Assembly (NCBI GenBank): GCA_013334525.1
Contig: JAAXXK010000013.1
Coordinates: 1 to 58,249, forward strand
Direction of reading: 5' to 3'
Source: Chlorobiaceae bacterium
Lineage (GTDB): Bacteria; Bacteroidota; Chlorobiia; Chlorobiales; Chlorobiaceae
Length of the DNA: 58,249 nt
The position numbers and the translations under genes were made by a program. Positions 29,644 to 37,804 of this stretch are shown here, one piece after another (within the stretch, counting starts at the first letter, position 1; each line of letters starts with the position of its first letter). The notes under the pieces were generated by a model. That model was not told where the DNA came from. It made no database searches and saw only the letters and a list, made by a program, of their open reading frames with translations.

Positions 29644-29740
29644 GGACACCTCTGTCCCGGTTGTTACCGCAAGGGGGTCAAGCGGCAGAAGCCGGACCGG
29701 TCCTGCGTTGCGCAGAAGACCGGCTAAAACAGAGATGTCC
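29644..29740. other. Highly structured intergenic element (97 bp) between convergent modC and Moco-domain gene
   Basis: The outer arms GGACACCTCTGT (29644-29655) and ACAGAGATGTCC (29729-29740) pair at 11 of 12 positions. Inside is a strong hairpin: CCGGTC-CTGCG (29697-29707), loop TTG, CGCAG-aa-GACCGG (29711-29723). CCGC (29667) and GCGG (29682) can form a further stem. Together they could fold as a three-way junction on either strand. It could be a bidirectional terminator, a small MITE with 12-bp terminal repeats, or a structured RNA. Confidence 0.55.
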
Positions 29741-29748
29741 GGAAACCA

Positions 29749-30291
29749 TTATTTCACGCCGGACGGAATTTTCGATATTTCAATACTCCGCACCAGTTTG
29801 ACGTGCCTGGGTCCGCTCTGCAGGTCAATGTCGCAGAAAACAACGAACGGGCCGTCCTTCCCTATCGCTCGGCCATCCTCCTCGATAACGAGCCAGGTAG
29901 CATCACCTGCCGCTCCGTAACAGAGCTCGTTATAGGAAAACAGCACGTTGTAGTCATCCTCCGAACGGACGAGCACATAATACTCTCCCCGCCTGCGGGG
30001 GTCGGGCATCGTGACCACGGCAGCATCGACGATGTCGCGCAACAGCACCCCCCGGAAGCTTTTCAGCGCATGTTTCGTCTCTCCGGATCCGCACACGATG
30101 TTCGTGTTCCCTTTTTCGACAACCTTCATCTTTCCGAGCGCTTCGACCGAAAGGTCAAGAGGATGCTCCACCAGCCCCGAGACCTTCAACGTTACCGGAG
30201 CAACCTTCCCGGCATCGGCATATGCAACAGAAAAAAGCGGAATGCATAGTGAAAAGGCAAGAATGACGAATCTGGCAATTCTTTTTTTCAT
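29749..30291 (-). CDS. Exported molybdopterin-binding domain protein (sulfite-oxidase-like fold)
   Basis: A 180-residue protein with a signal peptide ([18 protein letters not shown]) and a compact version of the oxidoreductase molybdopterin-binding domain (PF00174-like). The Cys in [27 protein letters not shown] would be the molybdenum thiolate ligand of this fold. It is half the length of sulfite oxidases, with no heme or dimerisation domain. It is the last gene of the long minus-strand metal operon, 18 bp after the TonB receptor. It might be a Moco enzyme, or a pterin/metal-binding accessory. Confidence 0.65.
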   Translation of the reverse strand: MKKRIARFVILAFSLCIPLFSVAYADAGKVAPVTLKVSGLVEHPLDLSVEALGKMKVVEKGNTNIVCGSGETKHALKSFRGVLLRDIVDAAVVTMPDPRRRGEYYVLVRSEDDYNVLFSYNELCYGAAGDATWLVIEEDGRAIGKDGPFVVFCDIDLQSGPRHVKLVRSIEISKIPSGVK

Positions 30292-30309
30292 GACATCGGT
30301 ATCTTTTGG

Positions 30310-32376
30310 TTACAGGCGATAATTCAGACCGCCATAGAAATAGGTGCCGGTCATACCGGCTCCTTCGTTGTTGCCGTATCCGGCACTGGTATCCTGATTG
30401 AAGAGGTTGTCCACACCGGCAAACAGATCGGTTCCTTTAAAAACCGTTTTTGAGATGAAACAGTTGAGCAGGGTGTATCCTCCGGCCTTCTCGCTGGCCG
30501 ATATGTACTGATGGCCCGTAGAGATCACCCTGATGTTGCCCTTCAGGCCGATGGCGGCATCGGCATAGGAGAGCTTGACCATGTTGGTGAAGTCGGGTGC
30601 GAAGAGCAGCTTGTTGCCGGTCGTCTCGTTTTTGGTATCGAGGAACGAAACCTGGTCGGAAAGCGTCCACCCATGCTGCAACTTCAATGAGCCCCTGAAT
30701 TCGATACCACGGGTCACCGCCTCCAATACGTTTTCGAACCTGTAGGTCGCAGGTGTCGTCGTCGCATCGACAAGAGCCTGTGAAATCATGTTCTTCACCT
30801 CTGTCCTGAAACCGGTAATGCCCGATTCGAAAACGCCGGATACTAAGTCGGCTCCAAGTTCGAAGCTTCTCGATGTCTCGGCGGCGAGATCGGGATTGGC
30901 CAGTATGATGCTTTTCCTGGACTGGACCGATCCTGTGTAAAGCTCATAGAGTGAAGGCGCCCTGAACCCCTCGCCATAAGTGGCCCTCAGCTTCAGGTGC
31001 TCGTCGATCCTCAGGACTGAGGCGATTTTTGGACTGAACTCTGACCCGAAGTCGGAATGGTCGTCGAACCGGACTCCTGCAATGAAAGAGAGCGGTTCGG
31101 AGACATGGAACTCGTCCTGCGCGAAAAGGCCGAGGTTGGATGAATCGTGCGAAAGCCTCGACAGATCCGTCGTCGAGGTGGTTGTCGGACCGCTGGTTAT
31201 CACCCCGGTCGACACATTGTTCTTCGTCACGACCTTCCTTGTCGTCGTTTTACTGTAATCCTCCCTGTTTTCGGAGCGGTATTCCACCCCGGTCGTCAGG
31301 CGATGGGTGTCGGAAAGCATTCCCGTCCACTGCGCATCGAACTGGGAGGCATCCTGGGATACCTTTGTCAGCGTCGAGGTGTAGTTGTTTGTGGTCGTCT
31401 TTATCCCTGAGGCGATCGCCGTGGTGACGTAAGGCAATCCACCCAGATTATTCATATCCGAAGACCAGTCATAGGTGCTCCTCGAAACTCGCAGCGAAAG
31501 ATTCGATACCGTGCCGGTCCTGATTTCGGCACCGGCATATGCCATCAACCTGGTGCTCTCGACAAACCTGTCGAAATTACCTGTTGCCTGCGCACGGATT
31601 CCATCGAGCGTGTTATAGGCATAGATCGTGCCCGATGTCAGCTTCACGTCGGGTGTCAGCGCATAGGTCAACGCCACAGAACCGGAGGCGATGCGCTTGT
31701 CGTCGCCATCGGTGGTCAGGTCACTGGTATCCCGATCATACCGGCCACGGTCGTACCAGGAACCGGCGACTGCATAACCGAGCCTGCCTGTCGTTCCGGT
31801 CGCCCACCCGTCAGTCTGGACGGTTCCAGCCTGGCCGTACCGGCTTCCACCGCCCGATACCGTCAACCCCGCCTGCGCCTCCCGGCCCGGCTTCCGCGTT
31901 ATCACGTTGACCACCCCGCCAACGGCATCGCTGCCGTAAAGCGCCGACCCGGCCCCTCTGACGATCTCTATCCGATCTATTATTCCCGAAGGGATTTCGT
32001 GAAGGTCGATATAGCCCTGGAACCCGGAAGTAGGCCGTACTCCATCGATGAGAACAAGGGTCATGCGGCTGTCCAGCCCCCTCATCATCGCAACGCCGAG
32101 CCTTCCGTTGGTCGGTTCCACGGCATTGACATCCTGTGCCTCCGCAAGTATATCAGCAAGGTTCAGCGCTCCGCTCTCTTCTATCTGGGCTCTTGTGATC
32201 ACCTCGACGGCCAACGGCAGCCGGGATACGGGATTGGGTGTGCGGGTGGCGGTGACAACGATCTCCTCTCCCTGGACTGCAGGGGACAATCCGGCAGCCT
32301 GGATATTACCGTTAACACAACCGATCGCTGCAGCACCCATGAGCAGGCTGCAGGAATGTTTTTTCAGAAGCACCAT
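30310..32376 (-). CDS. TonB-dependent outer-membrane receptor (BtuB-like)
   Basis: A 688-residue receptor with a signal peptide, a TonB-box-like stretch GEEIVVTATRTPNPVSRLP and a plug domain (about residues 45-160: ADILAEAQDVNAVE..., RGLDSRMTLVLIDGVRP, IDRIEIVRGAGSALYGSDAVGGVVNVITRKP). A beta-barrel ending near GGLNYRL follows. It resembles cobalamin/siderophore receptors; the ligand is unknown. It is 65 bp after the ATPase gene in the minus-strand operon. A ModE-type box sits immediately before its ATG, and no strong ribosome-binding site is seen. Confidence 0.85.
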   Translation of the reverse strand: MVLLKKHSCSLLMGAAAIGCVNGNIQAAGLSPAVQGEEIVVTATRTPNPVSRLPLAVEVITRAQIEESGALNLADILAEAQDVNAVEPTNGRLGVAMMRGLDSRMTLVLIDGVRPTSGFQGYIDLHEIPSGIIDRIEIVRGAGSALYGSDAVGGVVNVITRKPGREAQAGLTVSGGGSRYGQAGTVQTDGWATGTTGRLGYAVAGSWYDRGRYDRDTSDLTTDGDDKRIASGSVALTYALTPDVKLTSGTIYAYNTLDGIRAQATGNFDRFVESTRLMAYAGAEIRTGTVSNLSLRVSRSTYDWSSDMNNLGGLPYVTTAIASGIKTTTNNYTSTLTKVSQDASQFDAQWTGMLSDTHRLTTGVEYRSENREDYSKTTTRKVVTKNNVSTGVITSGPTTTSTTDLSRLSHDSSNLGLFAQDEFHVSEPLSFIAGVRFDDHSDFGSEFSPKIASVLRIDEHLKLRATYGEGFRAPSLYELYTGSVQSRKSIILANPDLAAETSRSFELGADLVSGVFESGITGFRTEVKNMISQALVDATTTPATYRFENVLEAVTRGIEFRGSLKLQHGWTLSDQVSFLDTKNETTGNKLLFAPDFTNMVKLSYADAAIGLKGNIRVISTGHQYISASEKAGGYTLLNCFISKTVFKGTDLFAGVDNLFNQDTSAGYGNNEGAGMTGTYFYGGLNYRL

Positions 32377-32378
32377 AT

Positions 32379-32402
32379 CGTTATGTATTTGATGTTATAA
32401 TG
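32379..32402. promoter_or_regulatory. ModE-type box abutting the start of the second TonB receptor
   Basis: CGTTATG-N10-TATAATG, one mismatch in each arm from CGTTATA-N10-TATAACG, flanked by AT on both sides. It ends 2 bp from the receptor ATG (minus strand) and lies inside the operon, suggesting an internal promoter or operator. Confidence 0.55.
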
Positions 32403-32441
32403 ATGAGCAATAAACAAATGATCCCACAAGAATTTAACCGC

Positions 32442-33437
32442 TCAGGGGACCTCTTCGATCAGCTCGCCGTTCCGCAGGCGGGTACGAAGGGCGAGCAACC
32501 TGTTATCGAACGATTCGAGCACCGTCAGGTTCTCTTTCTCCCTCTCCGTGGTTGTGATCACCCGGTGGATCCCGCCGTTCCTGATCACCATGCGCTGATC
32601 GGCCATCAGGGCGAGTATCGGGTCGTGCGTTGCCATGAGCACGATCTTCTCTCTCCTGACCAGCAGCGACAGCGCCCGTTTCCGGTCGATTCCCGCGTTT
32701 TCGATCTCGTCGATCAGTACGACCGGCGAGGAACTGAGAAAAGCGGTGTCTGCGATCATCAGCGCCCTCGACTGCCCTCCCGAAAGCGAAGTGACCGGGG
32801 TGTCTGCGCTGAAAGGTTCGCCGGCAAGCTGGTTGGCCTGCATGATGATCTCTTCGACCACACCGGCGATGTTCTCCACCATACGGCTTTCGGCGTGCAT
32901 CGCCACAAACTCGGCGACCGTGGTGTCCATAACGAAGTTCATGTTTTGTGAAAGCTGGGCGACCAGTTTGTACTCGAGCGAAAACCTCAGTTCCGGATCC
33001 GGTTTTTCACCGTTGACCAGTATCGCCCGACCAGTCGGCGTATCGCACTGCGCCATCCATTCGATGTCGGCCAGCAGGCGGCTCTTGCCCGAACCCGTAG
33101 GGCCAACGATACTGGTGACCGATCCGCGTGTCAGTGTCAGCCGCAGCTGTTCCGGAGTACCGCTCTTGTCACGGCCGCCTATGACCGTAATTTCATTGAC
33201 TACAGGAAGATGGCCACTTTGAAGCATCAGTTGCTGAAGGAGGTACTCTTCGAGGTTTTCGACAAGACCCTGCATGTCGATGCCGATATCTTCGTACATC
33301 TCATCGGGAAGCGACTCCAGCCAGAGGCCGAGCGTAATGCCGCGCTCAAGGGGATCGAGACCGTAATCGCCCAGGAAAAGCGCGACCTGGGGCATATTCT
33401 CGTAAAGGTCTGCTATGGTTCTCTCAAGGATGTTCAT
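32442..33437 (-). CDS. Stand-alone ABC-type ATPase with N-terminal DUF1858-like segment
   Basis: A 331-residue cytoplasmic ATPase. Residues about 1-70 form an acidic helical region (VALFLGDYGLDPLERG) reminiscent of DUF1858/ScdA-N modules. Walker A is VGPTGSGKSRLL, the signature is TSLSGGQSRALMIAD, Walker B is VVLIDEIENAG and the switch is MATHDPILAL. The Asp-Glu-Ile-Glu Walker B and the unusual signature surroundings set it apart from import ATPases; the operon already has one. It is coupled by ATGA overlap to the GTPase gene. A cytoplasmic metal-handling role is inferred from context. Confidence 0.7.
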   Translation of the reverse strand: MNILERTIADLYENMPQVALFLGDYGLDPLERGITLGLWLESLPDEMYEDIGIDMQGLVENLEEYLLQQLMLQSGHLPVVNEITVIGGRDKSGTPEQLRLTLTRGSVTSIVGPTGSGKSRLLADIEWMAQCDTPTGRAILVNGEKPDPELRFSLEYKLVAQLSQNMNFVMDTTVAEFVAMHAESRMVENIAGVVEEIIMQANQLAGEPFSADTPVTSLSGGQSRALMIADTAFLSSSPVVLIDEIENAGIDRKRALSLLVRREKIVLMATHDPILALMADQRMVIRNGGIHRVITTTEREKENLTVLESFDNRLLALRTRLRNGELIEEVP

Positions 33438-34135
33438 GCAATCGGCTCCTCTTTCAGTTTGATCCTCTTGATGTTCCCGAGCTGATGCTCCATGCCGATC
33501 CTCGTTTCCCCGAGGCAGTAGGAGCAGAGTGCCGCCGGCATCGAAAAGCGCAGGCGGGAGCCGTCAAGGCATGTGGTTTCCGGTGCGTTCAGGAACTGGG
33601 ATGCCAGTTCGGCCGCACCCTGGCCGGTAATGCCGTTGACATGCATGATCCTGGCCTTCGGGTTGGCCCGCCTGACCTGGAAGGCGAAAACCTCTCGCTC
33701 AGCCTGGGAGACTATGTCCCCCTTGGTGATGACCACGATGTCGGCATACTTGAGCATTGGCCCGATCTTCTTCGGGGTGGTTGCGCCCATGAGGTTGTCA
33801 ATGACGCAGACTGCCAGCACCCCCTTGATATGCGGAGCGCAACGGTTGCAGAGGCCGGCGCTTTCGGAGAGCAGGAAATCCAGCCCCTGGCTAAAACCCC
33901 AGTCGAGGCATTCCTCGATATTGCTCACAAAGTAGTGGTCCGGACAGAGGTTGCCCGACAAACCGGTCTGCACGGGTACGCCCAGCGATCGGAAAATGGC
34001 ATCGTCATCCGTGGTCAGACAGTCGTACTTCAACGCTCCGACCTTGACGCCCGAAGCGATCATCGAGCGGATGACCCCGGCAAGAACAGCGGTCTTTCCG
34101 GATGAAGGCGGACCCGATATAGTGACAAGTTTCAT
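33434..34135 (-). CDS. P-loop GTPase-like protein with two CxxC motifs (HypB/CobW-like)
   Basis: A 233-residue protein with P-loop SGPPSSGKTAVLAGVI at residues 6-21, a probable switch/base region IVVITKGD (NKxD-like), and two Cys pairs, LCNRCAPH (about residue 97) and LCSYCLGET (about residue 204). This layout recalls HypB, UreG and CobW metal-insertion GTPases, but the sequence is not one of them. The Cys pairs could bind metal. It sits between a binding-protein gene and an ATPase gene, and its stop overlaps the ATPase start. Confidence 0.7.
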   Translation of the reverse strand: MKLVTISGPPSSGKTAVLAGVIRSMIASGVKVGALKYDCLTTDDDAIFRSLGVPVQTGLSGNLCPDHYFVSNIEECLDWGFSQGLDFLLSESAGLCNRCAPHIKGVLAVCVIDNLMGATTPKKIGPMLKYADIVVITKGDIVSQAEREVFAFQVRRANPKARIMHVNGITGQGAAELASQFLNAPETTCLDGSRLRFSMPAALCSYCLGETRIGMEHQLGNIKRIKLKEEPIA

Positions 34136-34154
34136 GATTGATCTCAGAATTCAG

Positions 34155-35225
34155 TCAGGTTTGAAAAACATCAGGGCGAAGCCCTTTTTTCAGTTCGGTG
34201 TTTAGCGACTCGGTCATTGCCTCGTAGTCGCACTGCAGGAGAAAGTCCCACGACGGGAAGCAGAATGGCTGCGTCCAGTCGAAATCGTCCGCATGGTGGA
34301 AGTCGCCCCTGCGAAGGGCCTGCCGCATGATATTGCTGTGCATGAAGTTGATCAGCGGGCGGCACTCCTCCATCCTTGAGGCCTTGACATACATGAGCAT
34401 GGGAGCGAGAATCGGCCCATCCTCGAACTCGAGAATCGCTCCCCGCTTGTTTGAAGGCATCTGCACTGTGGCGGCATTTGGCAGCAGGTTGAACGGTGTA
34501 CGCCTCGGCTCGGACGAATCGATACGCTTCAGGATCTCGGCGAAATGCCAGACGTTGCGGATATTGGCGGCAAAGTCCGTAATGGCGCTGCTGCCGAGCT
34601 GCTCCCTGAGCAGGAGAAGCAGGGAGGCGATGCTCGCCTTGCCGTTGTAGCCGTGCACCGTGATGAGATCCTTGTAGCGCGGATCGACCAGGTCGACCCA
34701 TCGCCCAGGATAGGGCACACCGGAATCAAGGGAGAGATCGCATACGACGCTCCAGAATCCCGTGCTGTAAATCCCGATGTTATGCTGTGATACCAATTGG
34801 CGGTACAATTCGGGCATTTTGGCGAGAGCGGACTCGCTGGTGACCCCGCGGTATACGCCGGTATCGATGAAGCGCTCCCTGAACCCTTTCGAAAGGACCG
34901 TATGCAGACCGGAAGCGATAAGAACCTCGGGAAGTTCGTCCTCGGTCATTGCCGCCTTGAGCTCCCCTTCAATGCCTTTCGAGTCGCCGTCGAGAAGCAT
35001 CGGAGAGTATATGGGCACATCATGCGAGCTGTTGTAGAGCGCGGCGAATTCGCCGATCACCATTTTGCAAACCACCTTGAGGGGGCATGGCATGTTCATG
35101 TAGAGGTTGATAGCCCCTTTTCTCAGTAACGGCACCCCGTTTCCGGTGGCTTTCCGATGGAGCGGCGGAGCTCCGCAGTATGCAAGAAGGCTGCCCTCCC
35201 TGTCCGTTTTATCGACTGTGTTCAT
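34155..35225 (-). CDS. Periplasmic-binding-protein-like protein without a signal peptide
   Basis: A 356-residue type II (Fe3+/oxyanion-type) solute-binding fold. Recognisable parts are VLIASGLHTVLSKGFRERF, VPYPGRWVDLVDPRYKDLITVHGYNGKA and IMRQALRRGDFHHADDFDW. The N-terminus (MNTVDKTDREGSLLAYCGAPP) shows no signal peptide or lipobox, so it should be cytoplasmic. A CPLKVVC pair near residue 47 could bind metal. Its start overlaps the end of the FecB gene by 17 bp, behind GAGGGAC. It is likely an intracellular ligand carrier rather than a transporter subunit. Confidence 0.7.
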   Translation of the reverse strand: MNTVDKTDREGSLLAYCGAPPLHRKATGNGVPLLRKGAINLYMNMPCPLKVVCKMVIGEFAALYNSSHDVPIYSPMLLDGDSKGIEGELKAAMTEDELPEVLIASGLHTVLSKGFRERFIDTGVYRGVTSESALAKMPELYRQLVSQHNIGIYSTGFWSVVCDLSLDSGVPYPGRWVDLVDPRYKDLITVHGYNGKASIASLLLLLREQLGSSAITDFAANIRNVWHFAEILKRIDSSEPRRTPFNLLPNAATVQMPSNKRGAILEFEDGPILAPMLMYVKASRMEECRPLINFMHSNIMRQALRRGDFHHADDFDWTQPFCFPSWDFLLQCDYEAMTESLNTELKKGLRPDVFQT

Positions 35226-36333
35226 AATGTCCCTCAGGTTTATTTTCGATCTGTCCCTTACGGCTGCCCGCTGGAAGATGGGTATCCAGTACCTCCTTCA
35301 GTTCGGCATCAGATAGATCGCGGTGAAAAAAGAGGCTGAAATACTCCTTCACAGCCCGCTCAAGATCGATATGATACACATCGGGATAGAGCAGGTCGGC
35401 CAGCCATATAGCCCCGAGAATCCTGTTGGTTCCCGGAGGCCGGTCGAACCAGCCGAACGGTTTGCAGGGAATCTGGTACATCCGGTGATCCCTGACGGCA
35501 GGAACCTTCGCCCACAGCGGATCGCCGGAGATGTTCCGGTATGTGGTCAATTCGGGTCCCATGCCGGTCCAGACGATGACGACATCGGGGTTCCACTTCA
35601 GGATCTGCTCCATCGAAACCGCGCTCATCCCTTTCCCGGACATGAGCTGGACCTTTGCCACGTTGGTTCCACCAACCAGGTCGATCACCTCGCTGTGGAA
35701 CGACCCCGAGGGATCGGTATTCAGCCCCATGCCGCCCTCGGCGTAATAGATCTTTTTCCTGCTGCTGTCGGGTATTTGCCCGGCCTTGTCGAACACCGGG
35801 GTGAGCCATGTATCGATGTATCGGATCATCCTGTCGGTCTGTTCCCTGCGGCCAAGCAGCTCTCCCATCGCCGCGAACGACTTCGTATAGCGCTTCATGT
35901 CCATGTCGACCATGAAGACCGGGACACCGGTTTTGGCACTGAGCCGGTCAGCCTCTTCTATCGACTTGGGGTTGATGTTGAAATAGGAGATGATAACGTC
36001 CGGATGGAACTTGATGATCTCTTCTGCCGACCCGTCCGCAAAGGGCAGCTTCAGGTAGGCTTCGCTCATGAACTTTTCCGATCCATCGGTCATCCAGAGC
36101 GAACGGTTCACCATAAGGTCCGGTGCGACAGCATAGAGCACCACGCTTCCCGGCCTGGTCGAGTAGACTTTCTTTATGACGGTCGGAACTGCCATTTTCC
36201 TGCCGGCCATATCCGTGACCTGTCGCGTGTCGAGGCGGGTTTTGCCGGCTTTGCCACACGCGCAGAGCGTCAGGAGCAGCAGCGGCAAGATCATCCGGAG
36301 AAGACGGTATTGATTCATAAAGTTTCTTTTCAT
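35209..36333 (-). CDS. ABC transporter substrate-binding lipoprotein (FecB/BtuF class)
   Basis: A 374-residue protein from ATG 36333, with a near-perfect ribosome-binding site (GAGGAGGT). The signal sequence ends in the lipobox LTLC-ACG. The mature part has class III binding-protein features: RQVTDMAGRKMAVPTVIKKV, FHPDVIISYFNINPKSIEEADRLSAKTGVPVFMVDMD and VSMEQILKWNPDVVIVWTG. It would deliver a metal chelate to the FecC permease encoded in the same operon. Its start overlaps the methyltransferase stop (ATGA). Confidence 0.85.
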   Translation of the reverse strand: MKRNFMNQYRLLRMILPLLLLTLCACGKAGKTRLDTRQVTDMAGRKMAVPTVIKKVYSTRPGSVVLYAVAPDLMVNRSLWMTDGSEKFMSEAYLKLPFADGSAEEIIKFHPDVIISYFNINPKSIEEADRLSAKTGVPVFMVDMDMKRYTKSFAAMGELLGRREQTDRMIRYIDTWLTPVFDKAGQIPDSSRKKIYYAEGGMGLNTDPSGSFHSEVIDLVGGTNVAKVQLMSGKGMSAVSMEQILKWNPDVVIVWTGMGPELTTYRNISGDPLWAKVPAVRDHRMYQIPCKPFGWFDRPPGTNRILGAIWLADLLYPDVYHIDLERAVKEYFSLFFHRDLSDAELKEVLDTHLPAGSRKGQIENKPEGHYEHSR

Positions 36334-36962
36334 GGTTTTACCTCCTCGGGTTTGCTGAATATGATCCAGGTGCCGGCCTCTTCGTGCTCCACCGTCCCGG
36401 TGATTCCGAGCCTTTTGAGCAGCGCCCGGTAATGCTCCGGAGGGTTCTTTGTCATCCGCTCCTTTCGTTTCCGGCTCCATTCCGGATCGTTCGCCCTGAG
36501 TTGTTCGACCTCGCGGAGCAATTCCAGGGTTCCGAAACCACCGCCTATGAACGCCCATCCTCCCGGCCTGAGAACACGGAATACTTCGGCAAGCCCCTGT
36601 TGCTGGTTCTCCCAGAAAAAGATCGATCCCCGGCTCACGACAAGATCGATCGATCTATCTTCGAAAGGCAGCTCCTCAGCCACCCCCTGCATGGCATCGA
36701 CCCGGTGCCCGTAGCCCTCTTCAAGGCTGTTCTGCCGCACCAGCTCGACGCACTCCTGCATGAGGTCGACCACCGTCACGCGAAGCATGGTGATCTTTGC
36801 AATGGAGATACCGAGCATCCCCGGCCCTCCGCCCAGGTCGATGCATCTGCCGGTGATCACGCCGGTCCGGTTGATGACCTGCCTGGCTATCTCCGGATAG
36901 ATTTTCCGGAAATGCCCCTTCATGACCTTCTCGTTGAACTCAACCGCATCCATGGTATACAT
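36330..36962 (-). CDS. Class I SAM-dependent methyltransferase
   Basis: A 210-residue UbiE-like methyltransferase. SAM motif I is CIDLGGGPGMLGISIAK, then VTVVDLMQECVELVR, EELPFEDRSIDLVVSRGSIFFW and VFRVLRPGGWAFIGGGFG. ATG 36962 follows GGAGGAGAAACGCG. It is embedded between the ABC ATPase and FecB genes and overlaps fecB, so it belongs to the transporter unit. Modifying an imported chelate or tetrapyrrole is a possible role; the substrate is not readable from sequence. Confidence 0.82.
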   Translation of the reverse strand: MYTMDAVEFNEKVMKGHFRKIYPEIARQVINRTGVITGRCIDLGGGPGMLGISIAKITMLRVTVVDLMQECVELVRQNSLEEGYGHRVDAMQGVAEELPFEDRSIDLVVSRGSIFFWENQQQGLAEVFRVLRPGGWAFIGGGFGTLELLREVEQLRANDPEWSRKRKERMTKNPPEHYRALLKRLGITGTVEHEEAGTWIIFSKPEEVKP

Positions 36963-37003
36963 CGCGTTTCTCCTCCGTTATCTCTCTATTGTTAGTATCG
37001 TTC

Positions 37004-37804
37004 TCACCCCACCACCGGTGCACAGACCTTTCTTGTACCCGCGCCATCGTCCGGCGCGTCAAACACCTGGACATCCACTCCATACACGCTCTTCAGTGTC
37101 TCGGGAGTCAGCATCGCGTCGGGAGAACCTTTGTGGCTGAGCCTCCCGGCGGCCAGCACGGCGACCCTCGAGGCCGTCATGAAAGCATGATCAGGATGGT
37201 GCGTCGCCATGAGGATGCCGATCGAACGACCGGCAAGTTCCCGGATCTTCCTGATGACCCTTACCTGGTTGCCGTAATCGAGGTTCGATGCCGGCTCGTC
37301 GAGAATCATAAAACGTGCCTCCTGGGCAAGTGCCCTTGCGATGATGACCATCTGGCGCTCGCCTCCGCTGAGTTCGTTGAACGACCGGTCGGCAAGGTGC
37401 GCCATTTCGAGGATTTCGAGACACTCAGCAGCGATCGAACGGTCTTTCTTTCCCGGCGCCGCGAACAGGCCGAGATGCGCTGTACGGCCAAACAGAACGA
37501 CATCACGTACCTTGTATGAGAACGGCATGGCATACGATTGCGGCACATATGAAACGAATCCGGCCACCTCTTTCGGGGAAAGGCGCGACAGATCCCTGCC
37601 GTCGACGCTGATCGTGCCATAAACCGGCTTGATGAACCCGAGCATCGTCCTGAACAGGGTCGTTTTGCCGGCTCCGTTCTGGCCAAGAAGGCAAAGAATG
37701 TCACCCGACCGGATCTCCAGGTCGACATCATGCACAATGGCCTTGCCGTTGTAGCCCAACCCCGCCCCTTTCATTTGAAGCACAATGCCGTTACTGTTCA
37801 CCAT
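37004..37804 (-). CDS. ABC transporter ATP-binding protein (FecE/BtuD class)
   Basis: A 266-residue ATPase from ATG 37804, which overlaps the permease stop. Walker A is GQNGAGKTTLFRTM, signature LSGGERQMVIIARALA, Walker B FMILDEPASNLDYG, switch ATHHPDHAF. It powers the FecC permease encoded just upstream. 41 bp separate it from the methyltransferase gene. Confidence 0.9.
   Translation of the reverse strand: MVNSNGIVLQMKGAGLGYNGKAIVHDVDLEIRSGDILCLLGQNGAGKTTLFRTMLGFIKPVYGTISVDGRDLSRLSPKEVAGFVSYVPQSYAMPFSYKVRDVVLFGRTAHLGLFAAPGKKDRSIAAECLEILEMAHLADRSFNELSGGERQMVIIARALAQEARFMILDEPASNLDYGNQVRVIRKIRELAGRSIGILMATHHPDHAFMTASRVAVLAAGRLSHKGSPDAMLTPETLKSVYGVDVQVFDAPDDGAGTRKVCAPVVG

Noticed and set aside
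29644-29740. Moco riboswitch for the Mo genes
   Set aside because: It lies at the 3' ends of both flanking genes rather than in a 5' leader.
35323-36432. 369-codon plus-strand frame opposite fecB
   Set aside because: Shadow frame; the minus strand carries lipobox, ribosome-binding site and binding-protein motifs.
36976-37000. CGTTATC followed by TAGTATCG upstream of the class I methyltransferase, resembling a ModE-type box
   Set aside because: The left arm has one mismatch, but the right arm at N10 spacing (TAGTATC) does not fit and the gene is within an operon.
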